Assembly: GCA_950295325.1 (NCBI GenBank)
Contig: OX485805.1
Span: 15,797,501-15,861,500 of the forward strand
Origin: Polytrichum commune
Lineage: Eukaryota > Streptophyta > Polytrichopsida > Polytrichales > Polytrichaceae
Length of the DNA stretch: 64,000 nt
Reading direction: 5' to 3'
The notes under the pieces: generated by a model
Databases searched by the model: none
Told to the model about the DNA's origin: nothing
The model's input: only the letters and a program-made list of their open reading frames with translations
Translations under genes and position numbers: made by a program
Part shown: in pieces, positions 1 through 11,790 of the stretch
Layout of the letters: each line of letters begins with the position of its first letter
Position numbering within the stretch: the first letter of the stretch is position 1

Positions 1-230
1 ACTCACCAGTTCATCTTTTCAACTTAAAGTACAAAATTATCCTGAAGTCTCGAACTTCAACCGGGTGATTTCTCAAACTCACCGGTTCATCTTTGCAACT
101 TAAGATACAAAATTATCTTGAAGTCTTGAACTTCAACCGGGTTATTTCTCAAGCTGAACAAGTTCATTTGTAACTAACCGCCGGTTCGTCCCGGTTCTCC
201 CCAGTTCCCGCCCACAATTACTAGCGGCAG
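1..230. repeat. Dispersed 'aaccggtt' repeat with internal tandem duplication
   Basis: Two imperfect tandem units of about 80 bp share the phrases 'cttgaacttcaaccgggt' and 'atttctcaaactcaccggtt'. They are followed by a 'taactaaccgccggttcg' tail. The same phrases recur in the same order at about 9640-10580 and 35375-35625, so this is one family of interspersed repeat. This copy begins at the window edge and may be truncated. No ORF or terminal inverted repeat is visible, so the class is unknown. Confidence 0.75.
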
Positions 231-2330
231 TGAACAGAGTTCGCCCATTCAATGTTGCCCACCACCAATATGTGTGGGCGGCCTATAAGCTAATGCCACC
301 TTCCCACTTGACTTTAGCTAAGCCTAAAAGTTAGTTCTAAAAACATGGCTTTCACACCATCAACACTATCTAGTTCCGAGCCTAGTTGGCAAATGATGTG
401 GTATGGTTTAAAAGCGAAAGTCTTAAGCATCAAGCACCAACCCTCCCATGGGTACCTAAACACGAGGCAAAAAATGTGTCGCCTCCTGCCCTTGTGATTG
501 GTTGGATTTAGTCTTGGCTATGAGGGCACGAGGAGCTTCATTAACAAAAACCGATGGTAAGATAAATGAGTAGTAAGGCAATTGGGGATGGGACAAAAAC
601 TATCCAACATTCATTGCTTGGTAGAAAAACAACGAACATGTGTGAAAACTACCTAATTAAAACCTGCTTGAAAATTGGCGGAACAAGTTCTTGTAGTTGC
701 ATTGGGAATATGGAATAGCTGGAAGCCTCCGCTATAACTGAGAGAGCTTTACCCAATTTTCAGGAAAGACTTTGGTTATTTGGTAAAGTTAGGTGGGAAG
801 GGGCATAAGACTTTGTGCTGTCTAGTAAGCTTATCCTCATGGAAAGTGACAACACAATGAAGCTTTTTCAAAGTCCACACCAATATGTATATTTTACCAC
901 AACTATGACTGATTCGACTTCATAAATGGCATCAGAGACTTCGAAAAGTGAAGTGGGGTCCAGTTAAAGTGGAATAACCTTCAAGCTATAGGAGGCTTGA
1001 TTTTAACTAGAGTTCCATTATCCACAATAGATAAGTTTACCTAGACGCCACGAACCCTAAGCCATAATACGAGGATTTGCACTTATGAGACTTGAATGAG
1101 ATACAGGATACACTGGCTGCATTTCTGCATGCTGTCATCCGTACCCAATTTTAATTTTAATTTTTCCTACCACAATTTTGGGTCAAGGTAAGCACTGTGT
1201 CATTGAAGATTCATGCTAGTGAAGTAAATATCAAATAAGCTAACGGCCAAACACAACTTGAAGGGATCTTTCGACATCACAGATGTGCATCTTCTACTAC
1301 ACTAGTGCTGGAGAGGAGCTTGCATGCAGCTCCAGCTTGCAGCTAAGTTTACTTCAATGGTTCGAGTAATTTATTTGGGGATTTGCATGCAGTGTGAGAG
1401 TCTATAACGTTCCTGCCTTCAATATCACTCACCTTTCGATATTAATATGTTGCTTTTTGAGTTTGGAGCGAAACTTTTGAGCGGACTTCCTGGTGCTGCC
1501 AAATGATACGTAATTTTCTTGCTTCCATGAAGCTTAAACTTTGGAGTTTCTAGAAGGTTCGCGAGGGATTGAACTATATCATTTTTGATAGATATCGGCC
1601 AAAAATCTCAACTTACCCTCACCCTCTTCAATGTTTGATAGTTTAGCTCCTTTATCTTGCTGATATCCAAACAATAACAGCCAAAGAAGCTTCACAGCAT
1701 ATTGTATTGCTTTAGACGAACTTGTCAGGGACTCACTTCGCAATGTGAGAACACTCCATATGATAGTTCTATAGAGCTCCTACCTTCAAAATGCTCCTTT
1801 CAGGGATAAATGGTGTTTTGAGGGCTGGTTCACATGGGGTCCCAAGTCCCAAGTCCCACTCATGTTAACAAGTCCCAATATGGAGGCAAAGTCCCAACTT
1901 TTGAGCCTCAAGAAACCTTTCAAATATGGTTAATTATCATTAAAGTCAAATCTTGATTACTTTATGTAAAAATATTCATGAGACTTGTGTTGAGAGTTGG
2001 GTTTAGCTTTTTGCTTGATAGGCTTCTATGTTGTGTCGCACATTGTGTACTCTGCAACCGTCAATGTGTGTGCCACATGTAGTTAGATAGATAGTTCGGG
2101 GATTATATGAAAATCTCACACATTGGATTGGTTGCACTCTTCATGTGGATGCAAGGTCACAAGCTGACTTGCTTTGAAGGTCTATTGTGCCTCTCCCAAT
2201 CTTGCAGACGGTGCCATTGGGGTCGCAACCATCACTACATACTAACCCAAGCACACCTCTCACAATTTCGAAGGAGAGAGACCATCGCAAGTCAATGAAG
2301 AGACCCACCCATGTAATTGTCAACCTAGAT
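231..2330. other. Gene-poor AT-rich stretch, nothing recognised
   Basis: No long ORF, RNA gene or clear repeat structure was seen. The short frames around 2107-2465 show no conserved residues. Part of the right side may belong to the pogo-like element that begins near 2330, but I could not find its terminal repeats. Confidence 0.5.
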
Positions 2331-2332
2331 CA

Positions 2333-4055
2333 TCAAAGAAGACATCCACATGTAAGAATGGGAAATGGAGTTCAAAAGCACTTATGGTGCCCATTGCCAC
2401 CGTTGATGAAGGTGAAAATTTTCTCAAGGCTAGTGCCCACTTTGGGATACACGTCACCACATTAAGAGGACATCTTTCGGGGCTAACGAAATTGCGTAAA
2501 GAGGTGGAAGCACAATGTTTTGACACCATCAAAGGAGGAGTTGGCTGCATTTATCATGAAAATGGCCGGCATTGGGCATCCTCTTACTCTCAATTCAACT
2601 ACAGTTGAAAGTGGCAGAGGTTCCTCAAATTTGTGTCACTCATTTTCATGATGGCATACCTGGTCAAGGGTGGGTTAGGTGGTTCAAGAAAAGAAATCCG
2701 GGGCTTGCTTTAATAATTGCTCAAGGGTTGGAGATGGGGCGTGCAAAAGCCCTTTGCCCTGAAAACGTTAAGAGTTTCTATGATAACTTATGTCAAACTT
2801 ATCAAACACGCAACTACCCCCCAACTCAACATGGAATGCATACAAGAGTGGAGATCAAGCATGGAGGAGTGGGGTCGTCATTGTATTGGCTCGTTGGGGT
2901 GCACACCATGTACATACAATTACCCCCCATGAGAGAGAGCATTTTTTGGTGCTTTCATGCATCAATGCGGCTAGACACTCCATATCCAACTTTATAATTT
3001 CAAAGATATACAAATGAGAGACAACTTCATCTCAAAATGTGAGATAGGGAGTTGCATGGCTATGCAACCGGAGCCTTGGATGACCGCCTTTCTTTTCTCA
3101 AAGTGGTTATCACATTTTATGAAAAATGTCAATGCACTAGGCCAGAGTGGGGGGGTGCAATGTCGAAGGAGAATCAACACTTACTCAATTCTCAACATAC
3201 ACAACTCACATGTGACGATTGATGTGGTTAGGCAAGCTCACGGGTAGATCACTCCATTGTCAAGTTGAACACCACGTGCGGCCAAAAAAAATCTTCTTTT
3301 GGTAAGTTGCACCACCAAAATGGGTCAAAATTTTATCAAATTTTTTTCATGAGTAGATATACACAATACCTATGACATAATTTAAATTGGTAACTAAATT
3401 TGATGATTTGTTTTTTTCATAAAACATACCATTTCTAACTAGAATGACACAGAATTGAACTAAAAAAATTACTAAAAAAAATAAAGATGACTAAAAATTT
3501 CAAAAAAGTATACAAAAGATATTATCAATGGTTATGTATATGTAGAAAAAATATCATAAATTTTAAAATTATACATGACATGTAATATAGGGGTAGCAAA
3601 CTTTGTCCGCACGTGGTGTCAACTTGACAATGAAGTGACCTCCCCGTGGGCAAGCTTGTACATTGGGTTAGACCTTATAATCTCACCCTCGCACACATCT
3701 CATGCACTTCAACCCCTCAATGTCTCTTGTTTCAAGGGTTTAAAGAGTCAATTTAGGCGTTGTAGAGATATATGGTCCTTGGCCAATAAAGGGGAGAGGT
3801 GCCTGAAAAGAAGACTTAGCCCCATTGGGTTTCAATGTCTTTCCGAAGAGCTCTCAGACCTGAAAACAGAATGGCAAGTTTTAGAACTTGTGAAATTTGG
3901 CCACTTGACGATACAAAGATGAACTCCAAGATGAGGCTTAGCGAGGGTTATGCATTCAACCGAGGTGTGGATAAGAATTTGAAGAGCAAAAATGTAGGGG
4001 TAGAAAACACAAAGGAGGAAATGCATGCTTGGCTTGCAAATTCCGGAAGAAGGGC
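2333..4055 (+). pseudogene. Decayed pogo/CENP-B-like transposase (psq HTH, Tc5 HTH, DDE_1)
   Basis: Reading across frames, the order of a pogo-family (Tc1/mariner superfamily, DDE_1) transposase is clear. A pipsqueak-type helix-turn-helix lies at about 2380-2500 (FLKASAHFGI..TTLRGHLSG). A CENP-B/Tc5-like DNA-binding part lies at about 2640-2790 (GQGWVRWFKKRNPGLAL..., ENVKSFYDN). The DDE core has 'EPWMTAFLFSKWLSHFM' near 3075, 'LNIHNSHVTIDVVRQA' near 3190 and 'SHTSHALQPLNVSCFKGLKS' at 3697-3756. The C-terminal part has 'IWPLDDTKMNSKM' near 3920. The reading frame changes near 2500-2570 and again within the DDE core near 2880-3010, and a 410-bp MITE sits at 3239-3648, so the copy is dead. Terminal repeats and the TA duplication were not found. 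The family call is strong; the exact ends are approximate. Confidence 0.82.
3239..3648. mobile_element. hAT-type MITE, 410 bp, inserted in the pogo-like transposase
   Basis: The ends are near-perfect inverted repeats of about 45 bp: CACGGGTAGATCACTCCATT on the left against CACGGGGAGGTCACTTCATT as the reverse complement of the right, and both continue into TGTCAAGTTG...CACCACGTGCGG. The element is flanked by an exact 8-bp direct repeat GGCAAGCT at 3231-3238 and 3649-3656. If one GGCAAGCT and the element are removed, the host transposase frame is continuous (VVRQACTLGLDLI...), which fixes both boundaries independently. An 8-bp duplication and CA(C)GGG ends are typical of hAT elements. The interior is AT-rich with no coding potential, so it is non-autonomous. 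Confidence 0.92.
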
Positions 4056-4059
4056 TATC

Positions 4060-7000
4060 CACACACCACTACTATGTGGAATTAGACGGAGAGGGGGATA
4101 GAGAGGAAGGGGGATGCCTCACCTCCATCCCCATCCACACATGTGGCATGGGAGACGGGGATGAGGATGTCATCCCAAACACTCAATGTGAGAACTACCT
4201 TGCAAATATCCGATTACTTGGATATTATGAGCCCAAAATGATGTGCTCATATGTGCTTTAGGCCTAAGTGTTCGTAGAATTTAGAATTTGATGTCTCATG
4301 ACTTTGTTAAAACATAAAAAGAGTGCAAGCCTCAGGCTTGGGGTTGATTTACCTTTAGGATTAATGATATGTAGGGCTTTGACGCTTTAAAGAATTAAAT
4401 TAGATTGTTGTAGGAGAGTTAGTTAAGTAACGGGTTTAAGTTGTGGGGATCGAAGACTGGGGTTAATTGTTCGAAGGGGGATCAACCGGTGTCCATATTA
4501 GGGGGGTAAGCCCTGTGCCCTAGGATTTTCCGGTCCCCTGGATCGGCTTGTCGACGGCAGTTAGAAGGCAGGGGAGGCAGCGGTCTCTCTCTCACACACA
4601 CCGAGCTGCAGGGCGGAGCCCTGTCGGAAATGCTCATGTTTTTGAATGAGTCCGTCTGTTCCATCACGGGAGGGAGGCTGGAGCGATGAAGGAGAAGGAG
4701 GTTGGAGGTCTAAGCCAGCAGTTGGGGAAGTCACTGCAATACCGAAATGGAAGTGTGAGACTAGGATCTATCCCTGGAACAGGGGGTTTCTGTGCTTGAA
4801 TGCGGCTGCAGATTACACCTGCCAGATGAAATTGGTTGAACAATGAGAGGGCAGAGGGACGCTTCAAGCATCAGCGAACATCGAGTGGCCCAGATCCACA
4901 TCAGCACGAAACCAGCTGATGCCCAAATGCGGAGAGCAATATGGGTCCAGGGAGAATGCTAACTCGGAATTCGGAATTCCACTGGGCATCTGGGTAGATT
5001 GAGTTGATATTGCAATACTGCAAGTGGGTTGTTGGGTTCTACATCAAAGGAGACTCATCATTTGAATCACAAGGCCACTAGGCAGTCTGGATGGGTTGCC
5101 GGTCCTCGGTGTTTAACTGGATGTTATGAATGTTCAAAGTGAGAATGTGGGCCGCAAGAGCTTAGGACTAAGCCAGGAATGGTTGTGCGAGGGCAGAGGC
5201 GATCTATAGGAAGACTGGTGACGTTGCCTACCCACCCGATCGGGTTCAGTCCCGGTGACGGGTACTGGCGAGCAAGGACGGACACTGACGGGCTCCCAAT
5301 TTGGTGAACAGGGCAACCTGGTTTGACTGAAGGCCGGAAGGTTAATTGTTGGGTTAGATAATATGGTGGGGCAGTTGGGATTAATGAAGGTTGGGGCAAC
5401 TGAGTAGGGTAGCTAAAGATGGCCACCCATAAGCGCTAGTTGACACCATTAAGGCCACTGTGGCTAGAAGGAGTGGATCAAGATTTAGGGATTGAGTTAG
5501 GAGTAAACAGTTGTAGTGTTAGGTGAACATGATTGCATTTAGAGTGAATGGAATAGCCTATGACCACAAGGTGTGGAGTGTTCCTAAACACTGATTACCT
5601 TGTGTCATTTGAATAAAGAACTAGTTGTTTTATGTCAAGGATCATTGAAGTGAATGTGGTTCGACTGGTGCACTCTGACAATACAAACAACCACATGTCT
5701 CACCCGGATTACGACGCTCAAGGGTGGGGGTTTGAGGCTGACAGATATAAACCAGCTAGTTGGAGTTTCATCTATCTCTAGGTTTTTGACACTCCCAACT
5801 CTCCCGGATACAAGTGGTGGTAGGAGGAGAGCCAACGAGCCCATTATTGATTATACAAAGTTTATAATGATGACTAGCGTTGAGTACATCGCCCAAAGTG
5901 AAGCCAAGGCATTGAAAAATGTTGAGGTAGAAAAAACAAGGAAAATAAATAAGAAGAAGAAGAAGAAGAAGAAAGGAGTGGAGGCGGCAAGAGGGAAATG
6001 GATGCTAAGAAGCTAATGCGTGAAGATGCCAAGAAAGCACAATTGGCATTGAAGGGGTCCAAAAAAACATTTGACATGACATGGAATGCAAAATGGTGCA
6101 CAAAGGTGGGGTGAAAGTCTTCACAAGAGTATCAAATCAAAAGCACCAGTATGACCAAGTTCGTATGTTGGCTGATATTGTGGCATTATACCTCCCTTGT
6201 GCAACTGCAACATGAGAGTGTCATGAAGCAAAGAAAAGTGAAGAGACTGGGCTTACCTCAACCTTTGGAAGAGGTGATAGAGTTTTTGTGGACGCATAAG
6301 ACAAACCCACATTTGGGCACCAATTGAACCATAATGCTCTTGGTGATGATGACATTGAGTGATTCGTGCTATATTTTGATTCTACATGTAGTGAAATTGG
6401 TTGAGAGTTCAAGTTAATTTGGATGTCTACATATAGTGAACTTGGTTCATGATTCCAATGAAATTGATAGAACCTATTGCTAAATTGGTTTGCAAAACCA
6501 CAAAATAGAGTTTGCACTTATGTGAATTCATCTTACCAAAGGAGTAGCATTTTTAGCATCTATGATTACTGCAATTATCGTAGCTCAGTGGGCAACATAT
6601 CTATGCTCAATGGTGCCAACTTAATTAAGGATGCCTTAATGGTAATTAAAGATAAACTAATAGCAAGTTAGTAGCACAACCTCCAATGGTCAAGGGTGGA
6701 GCTAGTGACGGCTTTAGGTTTTGGTTAGCACCTAAGCTACGTGTGTTGATGTGGCAGGTATGGGTGCTTGTTACCGCATATGAGGGTAGAATTTGGGCAA
6801 CCTGATACCCCCGGCCACATTGGGGGGTCCAACCGCCCCCCAACCAGTCCCGCCAATTTGGGGCACCCCCACATCTGGGGGTAGCCATCTAGAGCAGTTT
6901 GGGACCTTGTCCCATGCATGTGCCTAGGTTATCAAAAAAAATCTAATGAGTTCAATTATCCTTCTTGACTAATTCATGGTTATCACTCTAGCATATTAAA

Positions 7001-8900
7001 GTGAATTCACTATAATACCTCAAGTGAGAGCACAACACTTATTGGAATTCCAACCATCAAATCCTCTCGCCTTCTCGGTCTCTTTATCGTCAATGGTCTC
7101 GGGCAATTGTCCTTTTTCTTTCCTACCAGAGGGTAGGAGTGTGGAAACATGTACCATTCATAACTATGAGACCATAGCCTCTTCAATTACTAAGGTAAAA
7201 TTATTTCTTCAGTGTAGATTATTATTGACGATCGACCTCAGACAAGTTCAACTCTTTCAAGTATAGTTACTTCTAATTTTCTCTCTCACTTCTCCAATTT
7301 GGACAAAAGAAATCACTCTCGCTCATAATCTCTCAATATAATGCACAACTTGTGTTTAACTAATTTAGAGTTGTTGTCTATCAATTTCGTCTCCATATCT
7401 AGGCAATAGTATGCTCTAGAAGTAAGAACTCCCATTTCTTCCTCAACTTTCCCTTAAGAAAATCAACACATACTCTCTGATAACCTCTTCAAAGGACAAC
7501 CAATCATTCCTTCACTAGACTTTGGAGAATAATAAAGACATGTAGTGGTTTCCAATTACATCTTATAATCTAGTCAGACCATAGCCTTAATCATATTATG
7601 TTTGTTTCCCACATATCAAAATATTAAGGTTCCAAATATGAGGAATCATTGTTTGATAAAATATACATTTGCACTAGTCACGCGGTTACTCTAGTTTTGT
7701 TCCCAAGCCTCATCGGTCTCTCAAACTTTCTCTTAGTATAGACTACGGTAGAAACATGCAATGAAATTTTGACTGATGCATTAACTGCACTCTTATGAAG
7801 GTGACGCAACCCTAGAGCCACTCAATCAATTAGAGAATATTTTGTGACTCATTCACGCTATTTTTAAGACAATGGTCTCGATGGTTCAACACTTATGGTT
7901 ACTAATCATCCACGTACGCTCACATACAATTTGATTGAGCCACAAACCGTAAATCCAATCATATAAAGTATTCAAAATCAAATTTCTTCAATTTAGTTTT
8001 ATAAAGGGATACACAATCAATTATGCGAATGAGATCTAATGAATGACTTCTTATCACCAAGATACATATATAGGCACAAGTTCCCACAACTAGTGTAGAT
8101 GGAAAACAAACAAGGATCATTTCCTAATCCTAGTATAATCTCAATTTTGCTTGATAAGTCAATTTTCATTATGGCAGAGGTGCATTATAGATAAGATTAT
8201 GGTCTAAGATTCTTTCATGAGAAATCCACCACCTCCTATATGTAGCAACTACAAGGCATGTGTTGATTTAGAATGGTGGTGACTACTCCTATCAGACCAT
8301 AGCCTCCTACAGTTTATTTTATGTTTTTGTCACATCTCCTAGCCTATGGCCTCATTTATCAAATGCTAACTAGATGTCTTGTTTTAATTGGCCTCTTTTC
8401 ACATTATTTTTCTAGTTGAGGCCAAAAAAAAAAAAAAAAAAAAAAAGGCTCCATGGGGCGACACTAAACATTTAGTATAGCATGATGTTAAAAATGATGT
8501 GTCATGTTACTTAAAGTGGTCTTCATGACTTACTCAATGTACATGTTTCGCATTCACACATGAGCTCACAACCATGATCAAGGTGAAGTATCCCCCATTC
8601 ATGCCAACCTCTAGTGGTTGGTCTCGCTCTCTCTCTCTCTCTCAAGCAACTAGTGATTGCAAGATATTTCATGTAAATCCATGATGAAACAAAAAATGTG
8701 GGCCACATCAAATCAAATTGTTAGTGTAATGGTGATGTCTTTGCTATAAAAATCGCATCATATTTCGATCTTGCAAAGTCTAGCCATACCCTAGATCGTC
8801 GTGTAGTCAAGATTGTAGATCTCATATTTCCAGACGATCGAGTCGCAATATTGCGAAACTTTGGAACAAGATCGTCATTGTCATAACATTCATGAAGCAG
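4060..8900. other. Intergenic stretch without a recognised gene
   Basis: About 4440-6400 is richer in GC than its surroundings and includes a lysine-coding AAG run near 5950-5975. It has no ORF with conserved residues and no direct repeats that I could pair. A GGGG/CCCC-rich patch lies at 6800-6880. 7000-8400 is AT-rich and unremarkable. A poly-A run occurs at about 8418-8446 and a (TC)n run at 8627-8643. A tRNA A-box-like string near 6585 lacks a B-box and was not called. Confidence 0.5.
8465..8745. repeat. Dispersed repeat 'ttgatgtgccatgtta' family, copy 1
   Basis: This stretch shares an ordered set of phrases with 11610-11790, 14848-15035 and 36429-36621: 'aaaatgatgtgtcatgtta', 'agtggtcttcatgact', 'tgattgcaagatatttcatg', 'gatgaaacaaaaaatgtggg'. 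It is a diverged interspersed element interrupted here by a (TC)n run. No ORF is present. The 36.4-kb copy has short CACTA...TAGTG ends, so these are probably old non-autonomous DNA elements. Confidence 0.6.
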
Positions 8901-9450
8901 TGTGTGGTCCGTTTATGTGGGCCTGAGAGCATCTCCACCCTGCCGCGTTAAAGGGACTTGGCAAGCCCTTTAACGCGTCCTTGGAGAAAAACCTGCCCCA
9001 CCCCTCCCCAACACCGAGGCCTTGATTGCCAGGGCTCTTCAAACTTCCGGCTCCACTCACTATCCTCGCGGGTGAGCGTTGCTCTTGCTGCGCCCACATT
9101 CCGGGACCTCATCCACTTGCAATTCAGTGAATCGTGCCACTTTTGGGAATCAGGGAATATTCCTGACAATTTTTCGACTTGAAGAGCCAATATGCAAGTA
9201 ACAGTGGGGGAGTGCCACCCTAAAAAAATTTAGTGCATGCTTGGAGCCCTTCAAAGCGCATTTCGAGAGCCTGCCTTTCTGCCCAAGGGTGGAGATGCTC
9301 TGAGAACATAACCATGGGAGTTGAATCTGCATGAGCTTGGGCATCGATCCCATGCTTATATTCGGGGACCCACATGAATGAACAAACAAACAACAAACGA
9401 ACGTACACTGCTTCATATTAATTAATAATGTTATGATCATTACAATGAGG
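8870..9450. mobile_element. Outer inverted-repeat element interrupted by a MITE
   Basis: The phrases 'cataacatt' and 'ATGAAGCAGTGT' at about 8882-8902 recur as their reverse complement at about 9407-9437. They flank the GAGCATCTCC element at 8927-9300. The 12-bp core is perfect, and the right arm carries a few extra bases between the two phrases. This looks like a small foldback element that later received a second one. The outer boundaries are approximate and no target duplication was resolved. Confidence 0.5.
8927..9300. mobile_element. GAGCATCTCCA-type MITE, 374 bp
   Basis: The left end GAGCATCTCCACCCT and the right end AGGGTGGAGATGCTC are perfect 15-bp inverted repeats. A 3-bp direct repeat TGA lies immediately outside (8924-8926 and 9301-9303). 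GAGCATCTCC ends with 3-bp duplications are common in plant PIF/Harbinger-type MITEs. The interior is GC-richer than the surroundings and non-coding; the short frames on both strands there are shadows. Confidence 0.85.
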
Positions 9451-9774
9451 TCTTATAATAGACGACTAATAAATCCCGGCTGCTCCATGGGCTGCTGGGG
9501 ACGGCGCCCAGTGTGAACTGGAGGTGTCCGTGCGGCCTGTCAGGTGCCAGAGCATCCATGCAGCCATAGCATCTTTGCAACTTCGGCAACTAAGTTATAA
9601 ACTAGGCCAGTGCACATGCTCGCCCTCCTGCTCACCAATGTACGGGGAGAGGATTTTGGGTGTAACGGCTCAAAATCCACCCGAGTGTGTGTTGCCAAGT
9701 CCAACCGGGTTACATGGTGTGATCTTTCGGTTTTTTCCTTATTCATTTGAGGTGCGTTTCACGGATGCCTCTAA

Positions 9775-10326
9775 GGGCCGCTTTATATTAGGGCTCATTT
9801 GGCGGCCGGCCCATTTGGAGTAGAGCCCACTTGGACTTTAGCCCTACTTTACAAAATGGGCCGTTGAGTGGGCCTTGCAATATAAAGTCCATAGGCCCAC
9901 TTGTAGGGCCCAAATTGGAAATTCTACTTTAAAGTGGGCCTTCCAAATGGGCCTAGGGACTTTATATTGTAAGGCCCAATCCACGGCCCACTTTGTCTTA
10001 AATGAATTACGCCCTTGCTTGAACTAAAGTCATAAAGTCATAAAGTCATAAATGACTATATGACAGAAGTTGGGTGAAGTGGGCCGTAGATGCGAAGTGG
10101 GTCTCCATAAACCCTCGACCCATTTTTTTGCCTTCGGCCCACTTTTTTCCCCCCAAAACACCGCCATGTCACCCGCCACGCAAGCTTTAGGGGAAGTGGG
10201 CCGACTCTCAATATAAAGCCCTTGGGCCCATATTAGGGCCCATTTGGGCAATCTAAGCACTCTCATTGGTTGATGCCTAGGGTTTGGAAATGGGCCCTAG
10301 AAATGGGCCGTAATATAAAGTGGCCC
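9775..10326. mobile_element. TAA-duplicating MITE, 552 bp (PIF/Harbinger-like)
   Basis: The left end is GGGCCGCTTTATATTAGGGC and the reverse complement of the right end is GGGCCACTTTATATTACGGC. Flanking TAA occurs at 9772-9774 and 10327-10329. The related repeat at 35.5 kb reads 'cctctaaaccgatcc' without the insert, which supports the boundaries. The interior carries many 'ggcccact' motifs in both directions, giving extensive self-pairing, and has no ORF. The TAA duplication and GGGCC ends match those of 40287-40786 and 41094-45688. Confidence 0.9.
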
Positions 10327-10383
10327 TAAATTGACGGGAGATTCCTCCAAAGTCTTGAACTTCAACCCATTGTGTTTCAAACG

Positions 10384-10538
10384 CATGCCCCTATCGTACC
10401 AAACTCTCCGTCCAGTTCCGATCGTGACATTGTTGGGGATTGCGTTCAGGAGGAGATGTTGGCCCACCACTTTTCACACTATTACAACCGGAGATGTTAA
10501 CGGATGGTGTTAGAACGGGCTGGTGTGATCACCCCCTC
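10384..10538. mobile_element. Small repeat 'atcacaccaaac', copy 1 (155 bp)
   Basis: This stretch matches 31538-31669 along its whole length: 'catgcccc..accaaact', 'ggcccaccacttttcacact', 'ggtgtgatca.cccctc'. The subterminal parts (accaaact / ggctggtgtgat) are inverted relative to each other. It interrupts the older 'aaccggtt' repeat relative to the copy at 35.5 kb. No clean target duplication was seen, so the superfamily is open. Confidence 0.7.
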
Positions 10539-11609
10539 AGCCGGCTCATTTGTAACTAGCGTCTGGTTCGCCCTGTTTATTGATGTTGACCTTGTGAGAT
10601 GAAGAAGCACTTGAAGGTCAACACGTCAAAACCGGTATTGGATTGGGAGAGAGAAGGATATATTGTATATGAGTGTGTACCTCTCATTCATCCAGCGTAA
10701 AAGCCATGCTAAAATAGTGTGCAACTCAAAGGTTATTTTTATAAGTTCATTTGGCACCATAATTGCTTTTAAAGACCCATGGTTGATTTACTTGAGGTCA
10801 TTTGGGATGAATTAACAACAAATAAGTTATGTTGGAGGGATGAGAGGTACGTTTGCATATGAGAAATCCCTCTCTCCTTGGACCGGTATCATTTTTTTCC
10901 TTTTTTTTATATTGTTCAAGTATTTATGAGGATGTCACATCTTTCTTGATTCCAGTAGAATATGGGATGTTTTAGATTTTAATACGATTCGATTTAATAT
11001 CATGCAAGACTCTTCATACCTACTAGGCAAAATCATCCTAGTATTGAAATATTTAGAATGGTATTGTCCCAAACAATAACTCGGTATAGAAAGACTCTCT
11101 AACCCTGAGACACCCATCAAACATCAACATTTTATCGGTAACTTATTTTTGATACCCATGGGTAGGTTATTTGATATTGTTATTGATGTTGATTGTCAAA
11201 ACAATGCATTCAAATATAACCAATCCGACATTGATCAATACCAATGTTGAACCAGTATATGAATGAATGCATGCTACCAAGACACAACATCTATGTAACA
11301 ACCTAGTACCCAACATGTGTCAAGATTGTAGTACTAGTAAGATGATGATACTTGATAGGTATCACATGATGAAGAATCTTTCTACACATGAGTCATTATT
11401 TGGTCAAGACACTACTATTCTAGCACCATATTGACACTAGGACAATTTCATCTCAGTATAATACATGTTTCAGGATGAATATAGATCCGAATGATATCAA
11501 AAACAAAAACATCCTCAAATATTTGCACCCCAAGTGCGTATCTTCATTATAAAAAATCAGGTGGTATCATCAAAAGGTGTTACGAGTCCAACATTGGTCA
11601 ACACACTAT

Positions 11610-11790
11610 ATATATGACTTAGCATGACATTAAAATTGATGTGCCATGTTAGTTAGGATGACCTTCATGAGTTGTCATCTAGTAGCAAGTGTTCCTTGTC
11701 ACTTTTTTTGGTAGGCACCAAGTGAATGCAAGGTCATGTGCGTGGATCAATGATGAATAATGCACTAAATCATACGTATAGTGTACTTAC
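11610..11790. repeat. Dispersed repeat 'ttgatgtgccatgtta' family, copy 2
   Basis: The phrases 'attaaaattgatgtgccatg', 'gatgaccttcatgagttgtc', 'gatcaatgatgaataatgc' and 'actaaatcata' occur in the same order as in the copies at 8465, 14848 and 36429. It is diverged and non-coding. Confidence 0.65.

Larger units (their letters stand above)
9640..10580. repeat. Second copy of the 'aaccggtt' repeat, split by two MITEs
   Basis: The copy aligns with 35375-35625 in three blocks: 'gccaagtccaaccgggttacatg' through 'gatgcctctaa'; then, after the 552-bp MITE, 'aaagtcttgaacttcaaccc'; then, after a second insert, 'tcatttgtaactagcgtctggttcg'. The uninterrupted relative at 35.4 kb therefore acts as an empty-site control for both insertions. 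Confidence 0.8.

Noticed and set aside
4440-6400. Possible retroelement leader or LTR
   Set aside because: The GC-rich texture is suggestive, but no direct terminal repeats, primer-binding site or coding domain could be paired.
6575-6610. tRNA A-box-like string (cgtagctcagtgggc)
   Set aside because: There is no B-box at the right distance and no cloverleaf could be formed.
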